Shown here piece by piece: positions 17,385 through 26,245 of a DNA stretch of 64,000 nt. Location of the stretch: NCBI GenBank assembly GCA_963837755.1, contig CAWIOP010000003.1:372001-436000 (forward strand), read 5' to 3'. Below the pieces are notes generated by a model, which searched no databases, had not been told where the DNA came from, and saw only the letters and a program-made list of their open reading frames with translations. Positions within the stretch are counted from its first letter, which is position 1. Each line of letters begins with the position of its first letter. This DNA comes from JADGHX01 sp963837755 (GTDB taxonomy: Bacteria > Pseudomonadota > Gammaproteobacteria > Steroidobacterales > Steroidobacteraceae). Made by a program: the position numbers and the translations under genes.

Positions 17385-18512
17385 TCAAGGCGGGTCGAGA
17401 CGCTCAGGCTCGAAGTGGCTGGCCGAATCGACGGCGGCCGGCCTTCTGAGCAACACGTCCTGATCGCGCTTCTGCAGCTTGCGCCACGCCCGGGCCGAAC
17501 AGCCAAAGCTGAGCTGGAACCAGTGGGAGAAGGCACTCAGGCTCGAAAAGCCCAGTGCGTCGGCCACCGATGTCAGGGGGCTACCGCCCGTGCCGACCCG
17601 TTGGGAGGCCAGGCCGGTTCGAGCCGCCTGCAGCATCGTGGAATAGGATTGCCCGCTGCGCGCCAGGCGACGCGTGAGCGTGCTGCGGTCCACGCCGAGG
17701 CGTTGTGCGACGGCTTGCACGGAACAGCGGCCAATCGGCAGGAGCGCCGCAATGAGCTCTCGCACGGCATCTTCAAAGCCGGCGCTGTTTGCAGCGACCA
17801 GCGTGTCGAGATAGCGCTCTGCATGAGCACGCAGCATCGGGTCGGCGTGGACCAGCGGGGCGCAGAGATCTTCCGCGCGCAGAACGATGCCGTCGAAGTC
17901 GTGATCGAACTCGACCGGACAACCGAAAATGCGCCGATGAGACTCCGTCGATGTCGGCGCAGCGTGGGAGAAGCACACCATTTGCGGACGCCACAGCGGG
18001 CCTTCGAGCCAGACCAGGAAGTTGCACAGGCCGGCGGCGATCATCTCCTTGGCGTGCCGGGTGGGGCCCGGCTCCGCGGTAACGAAATCCGCGCACAGGA
18101 TGGGCACGCCGGCCTGCATTCGTAGCCGAACGGTCAGGCCCGTGCTGTGGATGGAGAAGTAGCGATCGAGCGACGCGAGCGCACTGCGCAAGTCCGGCTC
18201 TTCGCGCAGGAGCAGGCTGATGGGCCCCAGGTCGGGCACACCGCGTGCCTCGGCAAGCCGAAGGCCGAAGTCGAAGGCGGCGGACTCAATGGCGGACAGC
18301 TCGAACAACTGGGCGACAGCCCTGACGGGGATCCTGAGCTCGGTATCGAGCAGGCAACGGCTATCGAGCCCGACGCGTCTGAGCATCTCGACCGGATTCA
18401 GGCCCAGCGCGCGAGCCAGGTCCGCATATCCGATCAGGACTGAGCTGCGAGTCGTTCGCGCTGCAGTGCAGGTACCGCGCCACCGTACGTTTCGATTTTG
18501 TTCGTGCAACAC
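17385..18512 (-). CDS. AraC-family transcriptional regulator (OruR/arabinose-binding type)
   Basis: A 375-residue regulator. The N-terminal ligand domain (about 30-220) has the pattern SVLIGYADLARALGLNP ... FGLRLAEARGVPDLGPISLL of the Arabinose_bd group. The C-terminal AraC DNA-binding domain (about 255-350) contains two helix-turn-helix units, with VQAVAQRLGVDRSTLTRRLA and ADALGFSSLSAFSHWFQLSF. The GTG start at 18512 follows the A-T-TE gene by 68 bp on the same strand. A GC-rich stem-loop covers the ribosome site just upstream. It is the likely local regulator of the synthetase and of the transporter operon facing it. Confidence 0.9.
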   Translation of the reverse strand: MLHEQNRNVRWRGTCTAARTTRSSVLIGYADLARALGLNPVEMLRRVGLDSRCLLDTELRIPVRAVAQLFELSAIESAAFDFGLRLAEARGVPDLGPISLLLREEPDLRSALASLDRYFSIHSTGLTVRLRMQAGVPILCADFVTAEPGPTRHAKEMIAAGLCNFLVWLEGPLWRPQMVCFSHAAPTSTESHRRIFGCPVEFDHDFDGIVLRAEDLCAPLVHADPMLRAHAERYLDTLVAANSAGFEDAVRELIAALLPIGRCSVQAVAQRLGVDRSTLTRRLARSGQSYSTMLQAARTGLASQRVGTGGSPLTSVADALGFSSLSAFSHWFQLSFGCSARAWRKLQKRDQDVLLRRPAAVDSASHFEPERLDPP

Positions 18513-18529
18513 GCCCCCTTTCTGGGGGC
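18513..18529 (-). terminator. Stem-loop between the synthetase and AraC genes
   Basis: GCCCCC (18513-18518) pairs with GGGGGC (18524-18529) around a 5-nt loop. On the minus strand the AAGGGGG of this hairpin directly precedes the AraC GTG start. It may act as a weak terminator after the synthetase or hide the ribosome site of the regulator. No T-run follows, so a classical terminator is doubtful. Confidence 0.35.
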
Positions 18530-18580
18530 AAGACGTTCGCCGCGCACTTTTCCGTCATTTTAGCTGTCATCTGCTTCTGC

Positions 18581-21394
18581 CTACCGGCCATCCATCGAGC
18601 GGTCGATCTCCGCACGCAGCACCGCCTGGAAGCCGGCGAGGTATTTCGCGCTCATGAGCGTGTAGTGTTCTCCGGCTACATCGATGTAGCGGTTGGGTGA
18701 GCGTGTGAACTCGTCCCAGCGCTTGAGTTGATTGTTCACCCAATCCTGTTTCGTGCCGCGCAGCGGGTGAGCGACGAACACGGTCATCGACTCCACGGAG
18801 CCGGAAGGCCTGTACGAGCCGCCCAGGGGCAGTAACGACTGCACGAGTGCCGCCCAGGCTGTGAACTTCGCCATGTTGAGATCGAGCTCGGCGAGCCGCT
18901 CGGGCGGGGCAATTTTCATGAGATAGGCGCACGGGTCCTGGGCCGGCAGCGCCGCGCGCAGCTGCTGAGGCAGTTCCATCGCCTGCTTCTTGTCTATCAG
19001 CGACAGGAAGAAAGCGAGATTGACTACGTTCTCCACAGTATCGATCTCGCCCAGTTGGTTGACCGTGGCCGGGCCCATATCGATGCTGCCGATGAAAGCA
19101 ACGCGCTCGCCCTGCGCTTCGAGCCTCTTGGCGATCTCGAAAGCAACCGGGCCGCCCAGCGAGTAGCCCGCGACGGCGTAGGGGCCGTGAGGCTGGCGCT
19201 TGCGGATGGCGGCGGTGTAGGTGCTGACCATTTCATCGAACGTCGCGAAGTACGCCTCGCCTTCGCCGAAGCCGCGGGCGCGCAGGGCATGGAACGGCCG
19301 ATCGTTGACGAAATACTTTGCGAGGTTGACGAAGATGAGAACCTCGCCGACACCCGGGTGTACGCAGAAGAGCGGCGTCTTGCTGCCCGTGACCTGCAGC
19401 GGAACGATCGGGTCGTATTCACTCTTCTCCTGGCGCCTGCCCGGAGCCAGGCGGGCCGCGAGCGCGCGAACCGTGGGATTCTGCAATATCGCCACGATGG
19501 GAACGTCCACGAGACCCAGGCGCTGTTCGAGCTTCTGCTTGAGTTTGAGGATATCGAGCGAGGTGCCGCCGAGATCGAAGAAGCTCGCGGTGGTACTCAG
19601 GGTGGTCGGATCGAGCCCGAACATCCGGGCATGGATTCGCGTGATCACCGCCTCTGCCGGGGTTTCGGGAGCCGTGTAACCACCCAGCTGGCGACTCGTC
19701 ACATCCGCAATGCGGGCCTCGTGAGCCGCAAACGCTCCGGCTTCGAGTTGCTTGCGCAGGAGCGTGCGCTGGATCTTGCCGAGGCTCGTCTTGGGGAAGA
19801 GATCCTTGGGCAGTGGCAGGATCAGCGCGGGCCTGAAACCCCACAACATGATGGCGGTGTTGCGGACGGCGATGACCAGCTGATGCAGCCCGGCCTCGTC
19901 ATCCACTGCAAAAGACGTGGCGAACGTGATAACGAGCTGCTCGGTGTCGGCCCCGTTGGGTCGTGTGGGAAAGACAGCGACGAATGAGCGCTCAATTCCG
20001 TCCAGCGGATCCAGCGCCGCTTCCAGCTCGTGACTGAAGTAATTCACTCCGCTGACGATGATGCTGTCCTTGCTGCGGCCGACGAGACTGAGGCGGCCAT
20101 CCTGCATGCATCCCAGGTCCCCGCTGCGGAACCAGCCGTCCACGGTGAACGCGGCGCGCGTCGCTTCCTTGTTGTTGTAGTAACTGCTGAAGACCATGGG
20201 GCCACGCAACTGCAGCTCGCCGGGCTCGCCGTCGGGTAACGGGGCCCCGCATTCGTCCACGATGCGCATGCGGAACCCCGTAACCGGTTGGCCGACCGAG
20301 GCGAACTCCCGGCGGCCGTCGCCGTCCGGAAACTCATGGGAATATACCGAGCCGCCGCAGGTTTCCGTCATGCCGAACGCGGGCTTGAGGACGTTGCGGG
20401 CCAATCCGGTTGGCGCGAGCAGCTCGAGAAACCGGCGTCCGGTCTCGACCACATTGGCTTCGCCGCCGGAGACGATGTGGCGCACGCAGGACAGATCGAG
20501 CGCCGCAGAGTGCGATCCGGCACTCTGCGGCGGCGGCGACTGGAGCGCGGCGTTGATCTGCCCGAGCAGGAAGTTCGGCGTGAACGTCACGGACACCCGA
20601 TACCGATCGATGAGACGGAGGAACTGCAGCGGGTCGGTGAGGATGGTTGCCGGCTCGGCATGAAGCTGCTCGGCGCCGACGTACAGCGACACCATGTGCA
20701 CTTCCAGAAGCGCGGCAACGTGATCGAAGGCGATCCAGTTCAGGGTGACATCGGAAGCGGTCAGGCGCTGACGTGCCGCCTTGGCTGCCATGGAAGCGAG
20801 CAGGTTGGCGTGCGTGAGCACCACGGCCTTGCAGTTGCCGGTAGAGCCGGAGGTGAGCACGAGGACAGCCGGGTCTGCGAGCTGCGCCTCGAACGTTGGC
20901 TCGCCAGGTGTGGCGGCGCGCAGCGTATCCACGTCTACCCCGGCTACACCCGGCAGCTCGCTGCTCAGTGCGCCCGTCGTGACGAAGAGGGGATGGTCGA
21001 GCAGATTGTCGACATGAGCGAGGTGCTTTGCCCATCGGTCGGCGTCGTTGCGAATCGGCACGACCGGACAAGGAACATAGCCGCCCAGCACACATGCCCA
21101 GAACGCCGGAATGAAATCACCGGGGCGCTCCAACAGCAGTGCCACCTTTCCGCCGCAGTGGTGGTCGTGGCCCTGCAGGCCACCCAGAATGCGCCGCGCT
21201 TCATCGAGCAAGGCGGCGTAGGTCACGAGTGCGGAGTCACTGTCGCGCCCGGCTGGAATCAGGCGCACGCCGGAGCGCGGATTGGTGAGCGCGGCCCGGG
21301 GCAACAGCTCGGCAATGCTCGCCGGCCGCAATGCGCGCCCTTCGGACCTGGACGAAACGGATGAAAACGAAAAAGCAGCGAGTGAGGCGTCCAT
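18581..21394 (-). CDS. NRPS-like A-T-TE tridomain synthetase (aryl-quinone/furanone synthetase type)
   Basis: A 937-residue enzyme; ATG 21394 is preceded by TTGGAGAAA at good spacing, and the longer open frame upstream is not domain-like. The adenylation domain (about 20-555) shows LVLTSGSTGNCKAVVLTH (A3), FGMTETCGG (A5), GWFRSGDLG (A7), GRSKDSIIVSG (A8) and SLGKIQR with the catalytic Lys540 (A10). A thiolation domain (575-655) carries Ser612 in DLGGTSLD. The thioesterase (670-937) has Ser745 in GYSLGG and a late AGEHYTLMS histidine. The LNWIAFDHVAALLEVHM and FTPNFLLGQI segments are typical of fungal TdiA/AtrA/MicA and bacterial RalA enzymes. Those couple two arylpyruvates into benzoquinones or furanones. 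The product here is inferred, not shown. Confidence 0.88.
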   Translation of the reverse strand: MDASLAAFSFSSVSSRSEGRALRPASIAELLPRAALTNPRSGVRLIPAGRDSDSALVTYAALLDEARRILGGLQGHDHHCGGKVALLLERPGDFIPAFWACVLGGYVPCPVVPIRNDADRWAKHLAHVDNLLDHPLFVTTGALSSELPGVAGVDVDTLRAATPGEPTFEAQLADPAVLVLTSGSTGNCKAVVLTHANLLASMAAKAARQRLTASDVTLNWIAFDHVAALLEVHMVSLYVGAEQLHAEPATILTDPLQFLRLIDRYRVSVTFTPNFLLGQINAALQSPPPQSAGSHSAALDLSCVRHIVSGGEANVVETGRRFLELLAPTGLARNVLKPAFGMTETCGGSVYSHEFPDGDGRREFASVGQPVTGFRMRIVDECGAPLPDGEPGELQLRGPMVFSSYYNNKEATRAAFTVDGWFRSGDLGCMQDGRLSLVGRSKDSIIVSGVNYFSHELEAALDPLDGIERSFVAVFPTRPNGADTEQLVITFATSFAVDDEAGLHQLVIAVRNTAIMLWGFRPALILPLPKDLFPKTSLGKIQRTLLRKQLEAGAFAAHEARIADVTSRQLGGYTAPETPAEAVITRIHARMFGLDPTTLSTTASFFDLGGTSLDILKLKQKLEQRLGLVDVPIVAILQNPTVRALAARLAPGRRQEKSEYDPIVPLQVTGSKTPLFCVHPGVGEVLIFVNLAKYFVNDRPFHALRARGFGEGEAYFATFDEMVSTYTAAIRKRQPHGPYAVAGYSLGGPVAFEIAKRLEAQGERVAFIGSIDMGPATVNQLGEIDTVENVVNLAFFLSLIDKKQAMELPQQLRAALPAQDPCAYLMKIAPPERLAELDLNMAKFTAWAALVQSLLPLGGSYRPSGSVESMTVFVAHPLRGTKQDWVNNQLKRWDEFTRSPNRYIDVAGEHYTLMSAKYLAGFQAVLRAEIDRSMDGR

Positions 21395-21867
21395 GTCGGT
21401 TTCTCCAAGTGTGGCTTCATGACACACATCTGCCATCCGTGGCTGAATCAGATCGCGCGATTGCTGGCACGCGAAGGCTGTCGGTGACCCGAGCGTTGTC
21501 CCGTGAGCTGCGGGGGTCAAGTGAAGTAAATTTTCGATACGGGTGAGGAAACCAGCAGGCTGTTCGTGCACTGACGACGCGCGCGGCGCGCTTGCGCCGT
21601 GCGGAAGATCGTCCCGCAACCGCGCACCGGATGCCCGCGGTTTGACACGGGATGAGGCGTGGGGGCGTTCGCTGTCGAAGTATCGGAACGCAGCGGTAGC
21701 CGTTGGCTTTCAGTGGAATGGTCGGGGTGAGGGGGTTTGCAGTGTTCCTGCAGTTCTTGTTCGGGTCCGCGTGCGCAGTCCCAAGCAGGATTGCGAGCGT
21801 CGCGCTGCTACGCCTCGGCAAGGGGCGAGGCGTAGCAGTCGGGATGAGCGCGCCTTGGGGGTGAGTA
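21395..21867. other. Intergenic region with one perfect hairpin
   Basis: Upstream region of the synthetase gene and downstream region of the small outer-membrane protein (both on the minus strand). No gene is recognised; open frames here lack family features. It must contain the synthetase promoter, but no clear sigma-70 match is evident. Confidence 0.5.
21805..21838 (-). terminator. Perfect 13-bp stem-loop downstream of the outer-membrane protein gene
   Basis: CTGCTACGCCTCG (21805-21817) is exactly complementary to CGAGGCGTAGCAG (21826-21838), with an 8-nt GCAAGGGG loop. It lies 30 bp after the stop of the minus-strand gene at 21868, a usual place for a terminator. There is no T-run on the exit side, so it may be a rho-assisted or processing hairpin. 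Confidence 0.45.
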
Positions 21868-22416
21868 TCAAAAGCTGAACGAGGATATCAAAAGTATCCC
21901 AACCTGACCTTTCTCCTTGAATCGGATTTGAGTTTCGTTACCAGGAGGAGGTGCGTTCGCTTGAAAGCCATCACCCAAGATTCGAACGTTTGGGTCGACT
22001 GCTGCCCCGATGCCAAAATTCCAGCTGCTGCCGTTCCCGTCTTCGCGCCGAAACCCAATCATGAACCCCGCGCCGACCGCTTCAATGATTTCGTCCGTGC
22101 CAGGCTGCAGCGCGATAAACGGCCCAATCCCCCAATTCCCGTTCTTTACCCTGAACAGGTGGCCCCGCTGGGTCTCCGGCGTAAAGAAGTAGTGGCTCTC
22201 CAGCATGATGCGCGCGCGAGCGTTACTCTCTTTGTCAACTCGAACCAGCCCATCAATGATCTGCGCCTCGTCAACTCGATCATTCTTGCCGGTGTCGAGC
22301 GTAAGGGAGATCCCAACGCCGAAGCTCAATCCGGCGAATTCCCGAGTTCCGTTCTGCGCATAGGCGGATATGCTCAATAGGCTCAGCAATCCGCTGACTA
22401 ACAGTCTCGTAGCCAT
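21868..22416 (-). CDS. Small outer-membrane/periplasmic protein, unknown
   Basis: A 182-residue protein starting at ATG 22416 with AAGGAG 9 bases upstream and a signal peptide (LLVSGLLSLLSISAYAQ). The mature part is beta-rich with many Gly and aromatic residues (FAGLSFGVGISLTLD, GAGFMIGFRRED, SSWNFGIGAAVDPN) and ends in GILLISSFSF, an outer-membrane-type C-terminal Phe. It probably forms a small barrel. No family is recognised. Its base composition is lower in GC than its neighbours, hinting at transfer. Confidence 0.65.
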   Translation of the reverse strand: MATRLLVSGLLSLLSISAYAQNGTREFAGLSFGVGISLTLDTGKNDRVDEAQIIDGLVRVDKESNARARIMLESHYFFTPETQRGHLFRVKNGNWGIGPFIALQPGTDEIIEAVGAGFMIGFRREDGNGSSWNFGIGAAVDPNVRILGDGFQANAPPPGNETQIRFKEKGQVGILLISSFSF

Positions 22417-22649
22417 GTAAATGTTCTCCTTTACGCAAATACCGGTTTGCCTGCCTGCTATCGCGAATCCTGTGCTAACCACAGAACGGATTCGTCAAGT
22501 AGGCCGATGACGCTGCTTGTTTGCGCCGCTGGATTGAACGGCTGCCGTCGCGCGAGGCGCATCTGTGGAGGTTGGTAGCATTTCTGAATCGCCTTCTTCC
22601 GTGGCAGACGCCGTTCGTTCTTGTTCGTCGGCGGGTAAGAAAGCTTCTA

Positions 22650-22830
22650 GCATCCGCCTCCTTGGCTGTCTATATGGGATACGAGCTGGTCCAGGCGGTC
22701 GAGCGCGGGCGCTCCGAGCGCTTCGAGCTCCTTCACCGCCGCCGGATTCGGCTCAGCGCGTGCTCTTTCGAGCGTGATCCGGTAGAGCGTTTCTATCGTG
22801 CTCTTCCAGCTCACGACCTGGTGAACGCGC
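22650..22830 (-). pseudogene. Possible alpha/beta-hydrolase relic
   Basis: The minus strand reads SWKSTIETLYRITLERARAE followed by a stretch ending VKELEALGAP. This resembles the lid segment of prolyl-aminopeptidase-like hydrolases (LEqAraxgdxxaVaELeAlGpP). No nucleophile motif is found near it. The open frame runs on to 23051, but that part looks unrelated. Confidence 0.3.
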
Positions 22831-23014
22831 CCGCTGATGCCGTGTTCACTGTGGAGGTCCAGAAACTCGACGGTGCAGACGGGAAGACGCTGTTCTCGAG
22901 CAGTGACTTCACTGATTACGATGCAGAGCGTCTCGCGAAGCTGACCGCTGAATCGAGCAACGCATGACGCACGATCGTTTCGGACCGTCCGCAGACACAA
23001 CTTGATGAAGGCGG

Positions 23015-23072
23015 CATGGCCCCCAGCCGCCACCAGGCAAGAAAAACTCAAATGATTTCAGTGGCCGGGGTG
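23015..23072 (+). repeat. Left attachment-like repeat (att) of a tRNA-Pro island
   Basis: This 58-bp block matches bases 40747-40803 with about six mismatches and one gap: catggcccc-agccg, caggcaagaaaaac, caaatg, tttcagtgg and cggggtg are shared in order. At the right copy, cggggtg is the 3' acceptor end of tRNA-Pro; here the tRNA body is missing. A direct repeat of a tRNA 3' end plus its flank, 17.7 kb apart, is what integration at a tRNA gene leaves behind. Confidence 0.7.
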
Positions 23073-23332
23073 CGGGGGGTCTGCGCTGTTCCCGCTATCT
23101 CGATCCGAATCCACGTCAGATGACCTGCGATGCGATGCGAAGCGCGTCCGAAAGCTCGGCACATGCATCCGTGAGGCCACCGGGACACGGGCACACGGCG
23201 TGCTTCCCGCACGACTGACCGTTCGCGCACTCGCGCGACGGATGGCGTCAAGATCAAGCTCACCAACCAACAGCTCGCCTCGAGCGTCCGGGCACTCACG
23301 GCGCAGACGTGGTTCCGGCAGGAGTGGTGAAC

Positions 23333-24873
23333 ATGCCTCCGCAACGCGACGCGTTTCGTCATGCAGCGCAGCTCTGGGCGTGCTTGGCTGCAGGCGCCGC
23401 CCTGCTCGCCGCCTGCGATGATGATGGCTCCGTCTTCATCGGCACGACCTCGCCAACTCCGCAGCCAACGCCAGGCGCTTACGCCATGCGGCCGCTGGTT
23501 TCGGACGGCTCACTGTCGGCGGCGACATTCGACCGAAACCTCATCAACCCGTGGGGAATCGTGTTCGCGCCGGGCTCGCGCGTGTGGGTGGTGAACAACG
23601 CGACCGGAACGGCCACGCTTTACGGCGGCGCGGGAGTGGACCAGCCGCAGTCTGTGTCCCTTCCGGGAGGCACCAATGGACCCGCGGCCCCGACCGGCGC
23701 CGTGTTCAACGACACGAGGAATTTTCTCGTGAGCAATGGCGCCACTTCCGCTGCGGCGAGCTTCATTGCCGATGGTGAGGGCGGAACACTCCTCGCGTGG
23801 GCTCCCCCGATCGATGAGACCAGTGCCATGGTCGCCTATGACGACGGCAGCGGCGGTGCGGTCTACACGGGGCTCGCAATCGCTGCGCACCAGCGCGCGA
23901 GCCGTCTCTACGCGACCGACTTCCGCAGCGACAAGATCGACGTGTTCGACGGAAATTTCCAGAAGATCGCGCCGGCTGGCGCGTTCGTGGACCCCTCGCT
24001 ACCGGCGGGCTATGCACCGTTTGGCATTCACGCATTGACTCTGAACGGTGAGACCGTCCTCTTCGTGACCTATGCCCAACGCGCGCCGGGCTCGAACGCC
24101 ACGGTGAACGGCGCGGGCCTCGGGCTCGTGAACATTTTCGATACGGGCGGCACGCTGCGCAGTCGTTTCGTGCCGCCCGGCGCGCAATTGAATGCACCGT
24201 GGGGCATCGCACTGGCGCCGGAGGGTTTTGGCGAACTGAGCAACACGGTGCTGATCGGCAACTTCGGGGACGGAGTGATCAACGCATTCGACCCGGCCAC
24301 CGGCGCGCTCGTCGACAGCATCAGGGACTCCGCGGGCCAGCCGATCGCAACGCCCGGGTTGCGTGGTATCGCGTTCGGAAACGGCGCTCAGGGCCAGCCG
24401 GTCAACACGCTGTTCTTCGCCGCGGCCATCGCGAATGGTGCCGGGGGGCTGTACGGACGGATCGATCCTGTCGAGAACAGCGGCACGGGTCAGAGCCCGG
24501 GCGCTCCAGCGCCGCCGGATGGTTCCCAGGAACCCCGAGGTTCTCGAACCGGCCAATCGTTACACCCTCCGATACCATACCGCCTTCGGTGCACGTGACA
24601 GTGCCCGGCCCGAACTCGATCGCCACCGACATCATCACCATACTCGCCACCGCGACCGACAACGTGGGTGTCGTCAGCGTGGAGTTCTTCGCCGGGCCGT
24701 TCTTGATTGGCGTGGCCACACGGCCGCCGTTCTTCATTGACTGGGACACCAGGTCCGTCGCGAACGGAAGCGTCACGCTCGTCGCACGCGCGACGGACGT
24801 GGCCGGAAACATCGCCACGTCCGTTCCGATTGCGATCCGCGTGTCGAATGTTCCGGTGGCACCGCCGCGTTGA
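23333..24873 (+). CDS. TIGR03118-family exported protein with C-terminal Ig-like domain (one frameshift)
   Basis: Starts at ATG 23333 (AGGAG upstream) with a lipoprotein-type leader (ALLAAC). The first ~390 residues match the TIGR03118 family of exported beta-propeller-like proteins: PWGIVFAPGSRVWVVNN, YAPFGIHALTLNGETVLF, APWGIALAPEGFG, LRGIAFGNG. The frame then slips near 24,520-24,580. Translation resumes in another frame as a bacterial Ig-like domain (DTIPPSVHVTVPG, ILATATDNVGVVSVEFF, LVARATDVAGNIA) to the TGA at 24871. The uninterrupted first frame would stop at 24598. Whether the slip is real or a sequencing error cannot be told here. Function unknown; surface or periplasmic. Confidence 0.75.
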
Positions 24874-25261
24874 GGGGCAGTAGCGATCGCGTTCGCAATG
24901 CGCTCGCGGTGCGGCCCTCTGTGGCCGCGTGCATTCGGCCCTTACGCATCCAGAGATCGCTGCGCACATCGTCTGTGTTTTCACGGCATCTCTCAACTTG
25001 CCTGGAAACAGTGCTCTGTTTGCTGAGCCGGCCGGCGCTGATATTGAGTACGAATAGGCAGCGCGCAGCCGCCGCGGTGTACATCATCGACCTAAGGAAG
25101 CTTCCGCCATGCGCGCAAGAGAAATGATGGGCGCGGACATTCACGAGACCTTCTGCTGACGTGCGTCGCCCGGGACCGCACTGCTTCCGCCGAACGGTCG
25201 CTGCGACTGGAAGTATCGGTTCCCACTGCGCTGGGGAAGTCCTGGGGCAGCTCAGGCGCTG
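24874..25261. other. Intergenic, nothing recognised
   Basis: 388 bases between the TIGR03118-type gene and the nuclease-like gene converging on it. I see no supported gene; the open minus-strand frame 24773-25144 has no family features. Confidence 0.5.
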
Positions 25262-25747
25262 CTACCACATTGCGCGACCAGAGCTCTGCGGCATCATTGC
25301 CAGCGGCAAGCCATTCGAATATTGCCCGTTGACGAACCGCATGAGCCCATCGTCAACGTACTCTCCGACGAGGCTTCTCGTCCCTGACTTACAGGGCACG
25401 TTCAGGCGCTTGCATTCGCAGGCCAAATACACGTTTTCGTCATCCCCGATTGTCAGCACGAAATCGATGCTGCTGGGCAGGGTGACGCCTTTGGCAGGTG
25501 CATCCGTAAGCAGGCAGTACTGTGGAACGATTCTGCCCGGAACCTTCTTGGTTCTGATTAGCGCCGCGACCAGGTGATTGGTAATGTGATCCTCATGCGT
25601 CATCTCGCCCTTTCGCGAGCGAAGTGGCGCAATGCAGATTGGCCAGGCCGCGTCGATGGCCTCAGCCAGTCGCTCCTCGAGACTCCTGAAGTGGCCCCGC
25701 CAGCTGGCAATGTCACCGACGAGCATCGTGCACGTCTCTGTCTCCAC
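25262..25747 (-). CDS. PD-(D/E)XK nuclease-like protein
   Basis: A 161-residue cytoplasmic protein. The segment SIDFVLTIGDDENVYLACEC followed by KRL gives an Asp ... E-x-K pattern on two adjacent strands (D in IDF, then ECK), the core of a PD-(D/E)XK nuclease. An upstream Glu/His-rich helix (THEDHITNHLVAALIRTK) precedes it. Length is short for a restriction enzyme and the family is not recognised. Its start overlaps the end of the upstream gene by 35 bp, so the two are one unit, lying downstream of the NACHT gene. A defence role is inferred from that neighbourhood. Confidence 0.6.
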   Translation of the reverse strand: METETCTMLVGDIASWRGHFRSLEERLAEAIDAAWPICIAPLRSRKGEMTHEDHITNHLVAALIRTKKVPGRIVPQYCLLTDAPAKGVTLPSSIDFVLTIGDDENVYLACECKRLNVPCKSGTRSLVGEYVDDGLMRFVNGQYSNGLPLAMMPQSSGRAMW

Positions 25748-25997
25748 GCGCGACGGTCGCGCTGAAATCTGCGGCGATCTGTTCGGCGTCTGCGAGAGCC
25801 GTAGATCTCAACCAGTGTCGAAGCTGCATGGGTTTGACGAGATACATGGCGCCGCCGATCACGAAGCGCAGGTCCGGGACCGCCTGGAAGTTGCCCGGCA
25901 GCGGGGACGGAAGACTTGTGCCGATCTCCTTCAGGAGATGATCGACATCAGAAGTAGCGTTCTCGCAATATGGAAGTTCTTTGCGGCCCTTGACCAA
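25713..25997 (-). CDS. Unknown protein, probably truncated at its 5' end
   Basis: The best start is TTG 25997, but the frame stays open to about 26075 and continues with plausible sequence (SADIAVLRLTLVKGRKELPY), with no good ATG. The C-terminal part, RFVIGGAMYLVKPMQLRHWL and RSTALADAEQIAADF, looks like a conserved tail. I recall such tails on proteins of defence-like loci, but I cannot name the family. The gene is 94 residues from TTG and overlaps the nuclease-like gene by 35 bp. It may be the remaining C-terminus of a larger protein. Confidence 0.45.
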   Translation of the reverse strand: MVKGRKELPYCENATSDVDHLLKEIGTSLPSPLPGNFQAVPDLRFVIGGAMYLVKPMQLRHWLRSTALADAEQIAADFSATVARGDRDVHDARR

Positions 25998-26245
25998 GGT
26001 CAGTCTGAGAACGGCAATGTCAGCCGATCTCGCGCTCGCCGGTGTGAAGACGTGAGTGCGGGGCGGCGATCGGCGTGCTCATCATCGGGATGCTGTCCGG
26101 AATCGGGTGGGCGATGCTGTTCGTCTATTTCTTGGCGGGCGACTGCATCCCGTAGCTGGCGCAGTGTTCGTAGTGCGCGAGATGAAGCGCGGCCATGTGC
26201 CGGGCTTCATCGTCTGCGCCAGGTGATTTGCAGAAGGCTGCGCCA
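25998..26245. other. Gap between the NACHT gene and its downstream neighbours
   Basis: No intact gene. The plus strand holds a very hydrophobic open stretch (IGVLIIGMLSGIGWAMLFVY, ending at TAG 26153-26155) without a start codon, possibly a membrane-protein relic. Confidence 0.4.

Larger units (their letters stand above)
22417..23332. other. Gene-poor stretch before the island
   Basis: Apart from a possible hydrolase relic and the left attachment-like repeat, listed separately, no gene is supported. The plus-strand frame 22521-22967 is open but shows no family features and overlaps the relic. Confidence 0.45.

Noticed and set aside
22521..22967. 148-codon plus-strand frame next to the left att repeat
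   Set aside because: No ribosome site and no family features; it overlaps a minus-strand hydrolase-like relic.
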